Source: Bacteroidales bacterium UBA4073 (GTDB lineage Bacteria; Bacteroidota; Bacteroidia; Bacteroidales; Tenuifilaceae). From it: 21,419 nucleotides of DNA. The position numbers and the translations under genes are program-made. The notes under the pieces are model-generated. The model was not told where the DNA came from. It saw only the letters and a list, made by a program, of their open reading frames with translations, and ran no database searches. This document shows positions 14,996-21,419 of this stretch, one piece after another; position 1 is the first letter of the stretch, and every line of letters starts with the position of its first letter. The stretch spans positions 1 through 21,419 of the forward strand of contig DFYV01000003.1 of the NCBI GenBank assembly GCA_002383425.1, written 5' to 3'.

Positions 14996-16668
14996 TTCTC
15001 CGAATACTGGTATTTAAACCTCTTTATACTCTGTTTAGGAGTTTTTTCAAATTCCTGGTTATGTATAATTAGTTTCGATATTTGGCTGTACTGCGGCAAA
15101 TGCTTGTTCACCTCAACCCGCTGTTGCTCAAGCACAGGTTCTAACTCATTGGGGTCAATTCCATGTTGTTGAACCGATTCGTAGTCGGGGTAAATCAAAC
15201 CAACCAATTTCCCTTTTTGCTCAACTATAAGCGATTCCTGAACAAATGGGATATTATTCAAACGTGCTTCAATCTCTTCAGGATAAATATTTTGCCCACT
15301 GGGGCCAAGAATCATGCTTTTACTTCGACCTTTAATATAGATAAAACCATTTTTATCGAATACACCTATATCGCCGGTATGTAACCACCCATTAACTATG
15401 GCCTTAGCAGTGGCATCGGGATTTTTGTAGTAACCCATCATCACATTCTCCCCTTTTACGAGAATCTCACCCACCTCATTGTATGGATCTGATGAATCGA
15501 TTTTGATTTCAAGGTAATTTATAGCCCTGCCGCACGACCCCATAGGATTGGTTCGCCAACCCGAATAAGAAATTAACGGACCACACTCCGTCATACCATA
15601 TCCAACGGTATATTTAAATTTAATCCGTCTTAGAAAACGCTCAACATCAGGATTCAATGCTGCTCCACCAATTACTATTTCATGGAAATTTCCTCCAAAG
15701 GCATTCGAGAGTTTTTCGTTTATCTTCTTGAATATAATTCTGTTGACCACTGGAATATTAAGCAAGATTTTCATTGCAGGCGTTTCCACTTTGGACTGAA
15801 CCTGCTTTTTGAAAATCTTCTCAATAACCAGCGGAACAGTTAATATCAAACGTGGACGAATTTTTGTAAAGGCTTCAAGAATAACCGAAGGCGAAGGTAT
15901 GCGTGTTAAAAAAGTTATATGGCATCCCATGGCAAATGGAAAAAGAAACTCAAAAGCGCATCCAAATGTGTGTGCAAGCGGTAAGAACGAAACAATTTTA
16001 TCGCCTTTAACCAAGTGCATGTTATTTCGAGCAAAGTCAACATTGGCGGCAAGACTGTTAAGTGGTAGCATCACACCTTTTGAAAAACCTGTAGTTCCCG
16101 ATGTATAACTAATAACACCTAACTCGCTGTTCGGAACCTCGGCGTAATTTACCTTTTCGGGTGTTAGGCTAACGGCTTCGTCAGATATAGCAGATTTTGC
16201 CATTTCAAAACGTTTAACGCAATCCTCATCGTTCGAAACAAGCAAGTCAAAATTCGAAATGCTAAATATTGCTTTCAGGTTGGGCATTTCGGCTTGATTC
16301 AACCCACCCCATACCATGTCGCCTGCAAATAGAAGTAGCGAGTCGGAATGGTTTACAATATTATGTATCTCTGTAGGCGAAAAATCGGGTAGTATTGGCA
16401 CTATAACAGCTCCATACGATATTACCGATAGGTAAACTATTCCCCATTCGGCATTGTTACGCCCAACAAGCGAAATCTTATCGCCTTGTTTTATTCCCCA
16501 AATCTCGTATAGCCTGTGTAGGTAATAAATTTTACGGGCTACATCGGCATAGGTAAAGGTTTCACCTTTAAAATCCGACAACGAATTGAGCTCCCAGAAA
16601 GTTTTTATGGGTTTCTCAATGAATTCCTTTACGTAATTATACTTAACCATATATTTAGGTATTTCCAT
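14992..16668 (-). CDS. AMP-binding acyl-CoA synthetase-like enzyme (long-chain type)
   Basis: 558-residue member of the adenylate-forming superfamily, expected to activate a fatty acid as acyl-AMP and then acyl-CoA. Core motifs: YTSGTTGFSKG (188-198, phosphate loop), FLPLAHTFG (228-236), GYGMTECGP (356-364), WLHTGDIG (428-435) and KGRSK (446-450). At the C-terminal catalytic-lysine region the sequence is TPKQSIKR (543-550), so the usual lysine before Ile seems to be serine, with lysines two residues either side. This may be a subfamily trait. ATG at 16668; another in-frame ATG lies 18 bp downstream. Stands alone, divergent from ispD (131-bp gap without a convincing TAnnTTTG) and converging on the small membrane-protein gene. 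Substrate unknown. Confidence 0.9.
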   Translation of the reverse strand: MEIPKYMVKYNYVKEFIEKPIKTFWELNSLSDFKGETFTYADVARKIYYLHRLYEIWGIKQGDKISLVGRNNAEWGIVYLSVISYGAVIVPILPDFSPTEIHNIVNHSDSLLLFAGDMVWGGLNQAEMPNLKAIFSISNFDLLVSNDEDCVKRFEMAKSAISDEAVSLTPEKVNYAEVPNSELGVISYTSGTTGFSKGVMLPLNSLAANVDFARNNMHLVKGDKIVSFLPLAHTFGCAFEFLFPFAMGCHITFLTRIPSPSVILEAFTKIRPRLILTVPLVIEKIFKKQVQSKVETPAMKILLNIPVVNRIIFKKINEKLSNAFGGNFHEIVIGGAALNPDVERFLRRIKFKYTVGYGMTECGPLISYSGWRTNPMGSCGRAINYLEIKIDSSDPYNEVGEILVKGENVMMGYYKNPDATAKAIVNGWLHTGDIGVFDKNGFIYIKGRSKSMILGPSGQNIYPEEIEARLNNIPFVQESLIVEQKGKLVGLIYPDYESVQQHGIDPNELEPVLEQQRVEVNKHLPQYSQISKLIIHNQEFEKTPKQSIKRFKYQYSEN

Positions 16669-16799
16669 GCATCACTGCAAATATCTATATAATTATGATG
16701 AATTTCAAGAGCTTGCCGATATTTTCCCTGCAAAATTTTGTAACCGCATTCGGAAAAAGCATAAAAATTGATAACTTTCGGAGCTGATTAACTTTCTGT

Positions 16800-17483
16800 A
16801 TGGGCTCAAAACGCTACGCGGTAATAGTTGCAGGTGGTTCGGGTTTACGCATGGGCTCCGATACCCCCAAACAGTTCTTACTGATTAACGGAAAGCCTAT
16901 TTTAATGCATACAATCAATGCCTTTTCAGCTCTTATTCCTAACCCCGACATTGTGCTTGTATTACCCCATGACCATATGGCGCTTTGGAAAAAACTTTGC
17001 GAAGAATATGGTTTTAACACCAATTTAACCCTCGTAACAGGTGGCAATACCCGTTTCCAATCGGTTAAAAATGGCCTATCCATTATCCCGGCCGACGATT
17101 CACTTGTTGCCATCCACGATGGGGTTCGACCTCTGGTTTCTCCTCAGGTGATTGAAAATTGCTATGCAACTGCTGAGCAAAAAGGCAATGCCATACCGGT
17201 TATTACGCCAGTTGAATCGGTGCGCATTGTCAAGAATAATTCATCTAAAGCCTTTAATCGTTCTAACATTTTGCTTGTCCAAACGCCACAGGTTTTCAGA
17301 GCAAAGTTAATAAAGGAGTGTTACAATACTCCTGAGCAATCATCGTTTACCGACGATGCTTCCGTAGTTGAACATCACGGAATAGAAATACACACCTGTA
17401 AAGGCAATAGGGAAAATATTAAAATTACTACCCCTTTCGATTTGCTTATAGCAGATATGTTATTAACCAGAAATCCATTTTAA
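16800..17483 (+). CDS. ispD: 2-C-methyl-D-erythritol 4-phosphate cytidylyltransferase
   Basis: Third enzyme of the MEP isoprenoid pathway: joins MEP and CTP to CDP-methylerythritol, releasing pyrophosphate. The 227 residues fit the family. The nucleotide-binding VAGGSGLRMG (10-19) is followed by PKQFL (23-27). Then come GNTRFQSVKNGL (82-93), IHDGVRP (105-111), TPQVF (162-166), TDDASVVE (184-191) and the C-terminal GNRENIKIT (202-210). The first position of the usual AAGxGxRM signature is Val here, a common substitution. ATG start without a Shine-Dalgarno. It shares an operon with the following acetyltransferase-like gene (5 bp gap). TAACTTTC at 16772-16779 is an imperfect -7 candidate. CDP-ribitol/CDP-glycerol cytidylyltransferases are related, but the motifs favour IspD. 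Confidence 0.93.
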   Translation: MGSKRYAVIVAGGSGLRMGSDTPKQFLLINGKPILMHTINAFSALIPNPDIVLVLPHDHMALWKKLCEEYGFNTNLTLVTGGNTRFQSVKNGLSIIPADDSLVAIHDGVRPLVSPQVIENCYATAEQKGNAIPVITPVESVRIVKNNSSKAFNRSNILLVQTPQVFRAKLIKECYNTPEQSSFTDDASVVEHHGIEIHTCKGNRENIKITTPFDLLIADMLLTRNPF

Positions 17484-17488
17484 TTGAT

Positions 17489-18667
17489 ATGAAGAATGAT
17501 TATTTACTAAAAGAAGTTAAAAGTAGTTCTACTCATCGCGATTTTCTTAAAGTACCTCTTTCGCTTTACAGCGAACAGCCAAACTGGATTCGTCCGTTGG
17601 ATGTGGACATTGAAAATGTTTTCAACCCCAAAGTAAACAAGCATTTCCGGCATGGCGATGCAATACGTTGGGTTTTATATGACAAGAATAAACCAATTGG
17701 TCGAATTGCCGCATTTTACGATAAGGAGATTGCTAAAAATTCTGAGCAGCCCACTGGGGGTATAGGCTTTTTTGAATGCATCAATAGCCAGCAGGCTGCC
17801 AACCTATTGTTCGACGCTGCCAAAGAATGGCTAAAATCAAAAGGGATGGAAGCTATGGATGGTCCTATTAACTTCGGAGACCGCGATCAATGGTGGGGCC
17901 TTTTGGTTGATGGCGATTATCCCCCCAACTACTGCATGTATTACCATTTACCATACTATCGCAACCTATTTGAAAATTATGGCTTCAAGGTTTACTTTTA
18001 CCAGTACACTTACCATCGGCTTGTTAACTCTGAAAATGTTGATCCCATTGTATGGGAAAAAGCCGAACGAATAGCTCGTAACCCTTCGTACACCATAACC
18101 ACCATTTCAAAAAAGAACCTTAAAAAATTTGCCGAGGATTTTAGAACTATTTACAATAACGCCTGGGGAAGATACACAGGGGTTAAAAAAATCACTGAGG
18201 CTCATGCTATGGCTCTTATGAAAACCCTTAAACCCATAATTGACCCTAACCTGATGTACTTTGCTTACTACGAGGGTGAGCCTATTGGCTTTTTTATAAT
18301 GGTTCCTGACCTTAACCAGGTGGTACGCCATTTGAACGGTAAATTTGATCTTTTCTCAAAACTTTACTTCCTATACCTGCTTAAGGTTAAAAAGATTTGC
18401 ACAAAGGCTATTGGCCTTATTTTTGGTATTGTTCCTAAACATCAGGGTAAAGGTGTTGAGGGTGCTTTGGTAAACGAGTTTGCTAAACGTGCTTTAGCTC
18501 CAGGTTTTAAATATAAAGAATTGGAACTGAATTGGATAGGCGATTTTAATCCAACCATGCGCCGTATCGCCGAACAAATTGGCGGTAAAATTCTTAAAAC
18601 GCACATAACATACCGTTACATGTTCGACCCCTCCAAAGAGGTGGTCCCTCCCCGAAAGGTTAGTTAG
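17489..18667 (+). CDS. YghO-like GNAT-fold protein, probable N-acyltransferase
   Basis: 392-residue protein with two GNAT-like halves (about 1-175 and 190-385). The second half keeps a plausible acetyl-CoA pyrophosphate loop, HQGKGVEGAL (318-327), followed by ELNWIGDFNPTMRRIAEQIGG (346-366 region). That segment resembles the E-x-x-W-x-x-x-x-N pattern of YghO-type proteins. The first half carries the unusual MDGPINFGDRDQWWGLLVDG region (123-142), rich in Trp, Gly and Asp, a possible substrate site. No signal peptide, so cytosolic. ATG start, 5 bp after ispD. Substrate unknown. It is followed by a heptamer repeat region with no hairpin terminator seen. Confidence 0.75.
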   Translation: MKNDYLLKEVKSSSTHRDFLKVPLSLYSEQPNWIRPLDVDIENVFNPKVNKHFRHGDAIRWVLYDKNKPIGRIAAFYDKEIAKNSEQPTGGIGFFECINSQQAANLLFDAAKEWLKSKGMEAMDGPINFGDRDQWWGLLVDGDYPPNYCMYYHLPYYRNLFENYGFKVYFYQYTYHRLVNSENVDPIVWEKAERIARNPSYTITTISKKNLKKFAEDFRTIYNNAWGRYTGVKKITEAHAMALMKTLKPIIDPNLMYFAYYEGEPIGFFIMVPDLNQVVRHLNGKFDLFSKLYFLYLLKVKKICTKAIGLIFGIVPKHQGKGVEGALVNEFAKRALAPGFKYKELELNWIGDFNPTMRRIAEQIGGKILKTHITYRYMFDPSKEVVPPRKVS

Positions 18668-18680
18668 TAATCACAATGGT

Positions 18681-18729
18681 TGTTCGTTGTTCGTGAAAAT
18701 AGTTGATGGTTGGCGGTTGATGGTTGATA
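18681..18729. repeat. Second copy of TGTTCGTTGTTCG plus GTTGATG units
   Basis: TGTTCGTTGTTCG (18681-18693), five bases, then ATA and GTTGATG, GTTGGCG, GTTGATG, GTTGATA in 7-bp steps from 18702 to 18729. It matches 76-117 in word, spacing, order and strand. Confidence 0.87.
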
Positions 18730-18744
18730 GTAAAACATGGCCTT

Positions 18745-18821
18745 GAAGTTAGAATTTAGAATCTTGAATCTTAAATCTGGAATTTTGAACCTCGAACCTT
18801 GAACCTTAAACCTTGAACTTT
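18745..18821. repeat. Second degenerate heptamer array, GAATCTT to GAACCTT
   Basis: Eleven heptamers in perfect register: GAAGTTA, GAATTTA, GAATCTT twice, AAATCTG, GAATTTT, GAACCTC, GAACCTT twice, AAACCTT, GAACTTT. As in the array at 143-296, GAAT-type units come first and GAAC-type units second, on the same strand. It ends 24 bp before the start of the 762-residue gene and leaves no recognisable TAnnTTTG promoter in the 178-bp gap. Confidence 0.9.
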
Positions 18822-18845
18822 ATCCATTTAACTTGATTCCGAATC

Positions 18846-21134
18846 ATGAACATGAAATACAAAGCTATCTACCTGGTTATCCTACTTTGGTTTGCAGTAT
18901 TGCACACATTTGGTCAACGCGATATTGAGCCTAAGCTGCTTTACACCGACACCGCTAACTATAACTTCACCGGTGAATGGCAGTACCTTACAACCGATAT
19001 TTTTTTACTTAATGCCGATAGATTTAGCACACTCATCAACGAACTCGATTTTGCCACTATTAAACCAAAGAAAAATAGGCGGAAAAAGTTAAGCATTGAG
19101 GAGGAGCAACTCGAATATCTTTTCATTACTGCCAGCCTAAAAAATGTAAAATTCTTTGGTGATAACGATATTACGTATCCACTTTACAACTTCCAAATTT
19201 CACGCGACAAGGACAATAAATACCAAACCCTTGTGAGCGATAACATAGATTTTGTCCGTATTATCGACAATCTTCCCCTTTACTCCATGCGCGATTATAT
19301 TGATGCCGAAATACGCGTTCGCGCCATTACCAATAACGACCGCGATCAAATGCTTGCTCTTGTTGCTACTCAGCTTAAAAACCTATCTAAAATAGCTACA
19401 CCCACCGATGCCGTTATGAGCATAATTGGTGAGTTTGGTAATTTCATTGAAGCAAATACCAAGAAAAAGGAGTACCGGTTTAGCTCAACCATCAGGCTAT
19501 ACGAGCAAAAGAATTTTGATACCCGCCTCCACTCCATCAAGGTTTACGTTCTTACAACAGCAAATACGCCCAATGTTGAATTTTTAAATGAACCCCTACG
19601 CCAATTTCTCGATACTGTTACCAACAACCAGGTTACGCGTAATCATCTTAAGGAGCTAATTAATATTCATAGCTATCCGGTAATTGTTGTAGCAAACTAC
19701 AAATCGTTGTACCGAACCGAACAGATAACTGGCGATGAGGTTACATTTGCAAATATTGAGAAACGAAAAATTAAGGTTGAAAACGATTTTCGCCAAGGAC
19801 TTATTAATGCCGAAACGTACAGGCAGGAAAAGGATTTACTTAATTTTTTAAACATCTTTGCCCAGCTTAAAAATCACCTCGATGTGTATAATCTTAACTA
19901 CCAATCCGGTAATAACGATGCCATTTCAGTAAGTCTTTTCCGCGTTATGCAGTACTACCGTCAACTGCAAAGGGCTTACGAGGAAACTAAGTTCAAGTAT
20001 CGTGGAAATAATACCTTTTCAACCATCTTTAACCGTGAATACGAGTCTATTTTAGGTTTTGCTTCGCTTTACCTTGACAACGATCATAACCTGAAATCTA
20101 CCAAAAACCTTGTAAGTAACCTTGTCCGACTCGAGGCTAATCCCACAGTACCTAATTCCGAATTAGAAAAGTATATTGCCGATCTTAGATTCTCCAATGC
20201 CTTCAAACCAGAACTGATGAACCAAAACATCGAAGGGCAAATGATTTCTAACCACCTGTCAAGGCTCGAGGAGCAACTCTTTAAGGCTCAGTTCGAACCA
20301 CAGATTGATAAGTTAAAAAACACTCAGGCTATTCCAGCCAACAAAACAGCACCCGAAAACTTGCTGAAACTTGCACAATCAACCTCGTGCGCCATTTGTC
20401 GCGACCGTGCATTAAAAGCTATTTCCGAATTCACCCAACGCCTCGATGACTACTACCTTAAAATGGAATACCAGCATTTCGATAGCATTGTTGTTGTTCT
20501 TCAACCTTGGATTTTTGAACGCCTTGAACTTGTTCAGCTTATGCATCAAAACTTTGATACTTTGTACGCCGATATTCCAAACCTTGAAAGCACTCGTTAC
20601 CTCAAAACCACAATCACCGAAATTGAACGTGATGTGAATAACATTCGCGATTTTATCAAGGCTGATTTATCGGGTAAGGAACTACCAGTTGTAAAAAATT
20701 TCAACGATAAACTTCTTAATCTCCGTCGTCAAACCGATTCGAACATCGATCTGATTTGCAGGTTGCGTCCTGAGCTTTGCTCCAAGGAAACTCCCAAACT
20801 TCCACTTCAAAAGGATTACCAACTTTCGGAACTTTTTACCCGCTCCGATTCAGTAGCTCGTCAAGCTGAAATATTTTATTCCATCTTCAACTACCAGCTT
20901 AATCGGTTACAAAACACTCTAAAATTGATGAATAACGATGAGCTGCTTATTGAAACTGAAAGGGTATCACAACAGCTCGATGAGCTGAAGGTTGCCATCA
21001 GCCTACTCGATGGTAAAAGTATAACCCCGGAAACCTACAGTAAACTGGTGCAGCAGGTTAACCAACAGGTTAAGGAAATAAGCGATTTTCTTGTAAAAAT
21101 TGATGAAAGCATTTCAGCTAATCACCCCAATTAA
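18846..21134 (+). CDS. Large secreted helical protein of unknown function
   Basis: 762 residues; I recognise no overall family. A signal peptide (about 1-24; Lys near the start, hydrophobic core, cleavage near TFGQ) without a lipobox cysteine points to the periplasm or cell surface. Residues about 95-290 look mixed alpha/beta. From about 300 on it is mostly charged amphipathic helix, possibly coiled coil in the last 100 residues (LNRLQNTLKLM, VSQQLDELKVAI, VQQVNQQVKEI). The segment DFRQGLINAETYRQEKDLL (314-332) resembles a SHOCT-like helical hairpin. Besides the signal region, the cysteines are C515 and C518 (CAIC) and C638 and C645, able to form two disulfides. ATG at 18846, with another two codons later. 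Repeat arrays lie on both sides. Structural or binding role is inference. Confidence 0.8.
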   Translation: MNMKYKAIYLVILLWFAVLHTFGQRDIEPKLLYTDTANYNFTGEWQYLTTDIFLLNADRFSTLINELDFATIKPKKNRRKKLSIEEEQLEYLFITASLKNVKFFGDNDITYPLYNFQISRDKDNKYQTLVSDNIDFVRIIDNLPLYSMRDYIDAEIRVRAITNNDRDQMLALVATQLKNLSKIATPTDAVMSIIGEFGNFIEANTKKKEYRFSSTIRLYEQKNFDTRLHSIKVYVLTTANTPNVEFLNEPLRQFLDTVTNNQVTRNHLKELINIHSYPVIVVANYKSLYRTEQITGDEVTFANIEKRKIKVENDFRQGLINAETYRQEKDLLNFLNIFAQLKNHLDVYNLNYQSGNNDAISVSLFRVMQYYRQLQRAYEETKFKYRGNNTFSTIFNREYESILGFASLYLDNDHNLKSTKNLVSNLVRLEANPTVPNSELEKYIADLRFSNAFKPELMNQNIEGQMISNHLSRLEEQLFKAQFEPQIDKLKNTQAIPANKTAPENLLKLAQSTSCAICRDRALKAISEFTQRLDDYYLKMEYQHFDSIVVVLQPWIFERLELVQLMHQNFDTLYADIPNLESTRYLKTTITEIERDVNNIRDFIKADLSGKELPVVKNFNDKLLNLRRQTDSNIDLICRLRPELCSKETPKLPLQKDYQLSELFTRSDSVARQAEIFYSIFNYQLNRLQNTLKLMNNDELLIETERVSQQLDELKVAISLLDGKSITPETYSKLVQQVNQQVKEISDFLVKIDESISANHPN

Positions 21135-21174
21135 TCCCAATTACCAGTTAAGCTCAATAGCTCAATGTAATTAT

Positions 21175-21214
21175 TAGAGGAAAGTAGAGGAAGGTAGAGG
21201 AAGATAGAGGAATG
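21175..21214. repeat. 10-bp tandem repeat, TAGAGGAANN
   Basis: Four consecutive copies: TAGAGGAAAG, TAGAGGAAGG, TAGAGGAAGA, TAGAGGAATG. It begins 41 bp after the 762-residue gene ends. The stretch 21135-21174 before it holds no gene and no hairpin terminator that I can see. Confidence 0.92.
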
Positions 21215-21229
21215 TTAGGGACAATGGCA

Positions 21230-21341
21230 GAATACGAAATGCAGAATGCAAATTGAAATTAAAAGGTAGAAGGCAGAAATTAGAAGGTAAAGGCAAAAAT
21301 TAGAAGGCAGAAGGCGTGAGTCGTGAGACGTGAAATGTGAG
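21230..21341. repeat. Third degenerate heptamer array, GGCAGAA/CGTGA type
   Basis: GAATACG, AAATGCA and GAATGCA (21230-21250) open the block. From 21265 the steps are GGTAGAA, GGCAGAA, ATTAGAA, GGTAAA (one 6-bp slip), GGCAAAA, ATTAGAA, GGCAGAA, GGCGTGA, GTCGTGA, GACGTGA, AATGTGA to 21340. The period matches the other arrays while the unit differs. Bases 21342-21419 are A/T-rich with no gene seen. Confidence 0.87.
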
Positions 21342-21419
21342 TATATTTATAATTTCAGAACTCCTGACCCATGCTTGAGAATCAATATTTTACAAAGTTT
21401 TAATCGTAAAATAAATTGA

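Noticed and set aside
16669..16799. Promoter for ispD at TAACTTTC (16772-16779)
   Set aside because: The last base deviates from TAnnTTTG and no TTG lies at suitable spacing, so it is mentioned in the ispD entry but not listed as a feature.
18668..18845. Mobile element or transposon end
   Set aside because: There is no transposase, no terminal inverted repeat and no target duplication. The DNA is tandem simple repeat with a dispersed word, so it is listed as a repeat only.

Overview
The window looks like a chromosomal segment from a member of the Bacteroidota, most likely the Bacteroidales/Marinilabiliales side (this placement is inference). The reasons are: nearly all genes lack a Shine-Dalgarno sequence; promoter-like elements match the Bacteroidota TTTG / TAnnTTTG consensus; and the gene set is typical of the phylum (NamZ/DUF1343 muramidase, viroplasmin-domain RNase H, PorT-like beta-barrel, a 'GGPKD..PP' Ig-like lipoprotein, a YghO-like acetyltransferase). 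No rRNA, tRNA, CRISPR array, phage gene or insertion sequence was seen.

Layout, left to right. 1-299 is a non-coding block of 7-bp-periodic degenerate repeats. 300-3393 (minus) is a cell-envelope/nucleoside operon: LolC/E-like permease, then lpxK, then purine nucleoside phosphorylase, the last two overlapping by 44 bp. 3567-5402 (minus) is a pair: NamZ-type exo-muramidase, then RNase H. Divergent from it is sppA (5619-7385, plus), ending in a perfect hairpin terminator. 7634-8971 (plus) is a cyclic-2,3-diphosphoglycerate-synthetase-like GTPase. It is the only gene here with a near-perfect Shine-Dalgarno, and it has its own terminator. 9064-13511 (minus) is a tight five-gene cluster: Ig-like lipoprotein (TTG start), thiamine-binding MTH1187-like protein, beta-barrel protein, flavin reductase, rlmN. 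A compact divergent promoter separates it from a CaCA cation antiporter and a small membrane protein (13618-14995, plus). These converge on an acyl-CoA synthetase-like gene (14992-16668, minus), and the two share the bases TTAA as opposite stop codons. Divergent from that is ispD with a GNAT-like gene (16800-18667, plus). Last comes a 762-residue secreted protein of unknown function (18846-21134, plus), with repeat arrays on both sides.

Most genes concern the cell envelope: lipid A (lpxK), lipoprotein export, peptidoglycan recycling (NamZ), membrane proteolysis (sppA), isoprenoid precursors for lipid carriers (ispD) and fatty-acid activation.

The most unusual signal is not a gene. A family of degenerate heptamer arrays (units such as GAATCTT, GAACCTT, GTTGATG, GGCAGAA) sits at the 3' ends of transcription units. 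Two copies 18.6 kb apart share a 13-bp word and the same internal order of sub-blocks. The two genes with clear intrinsic terminators have no arrays, and the array-flanked units have no hairpin terminators that I can see.
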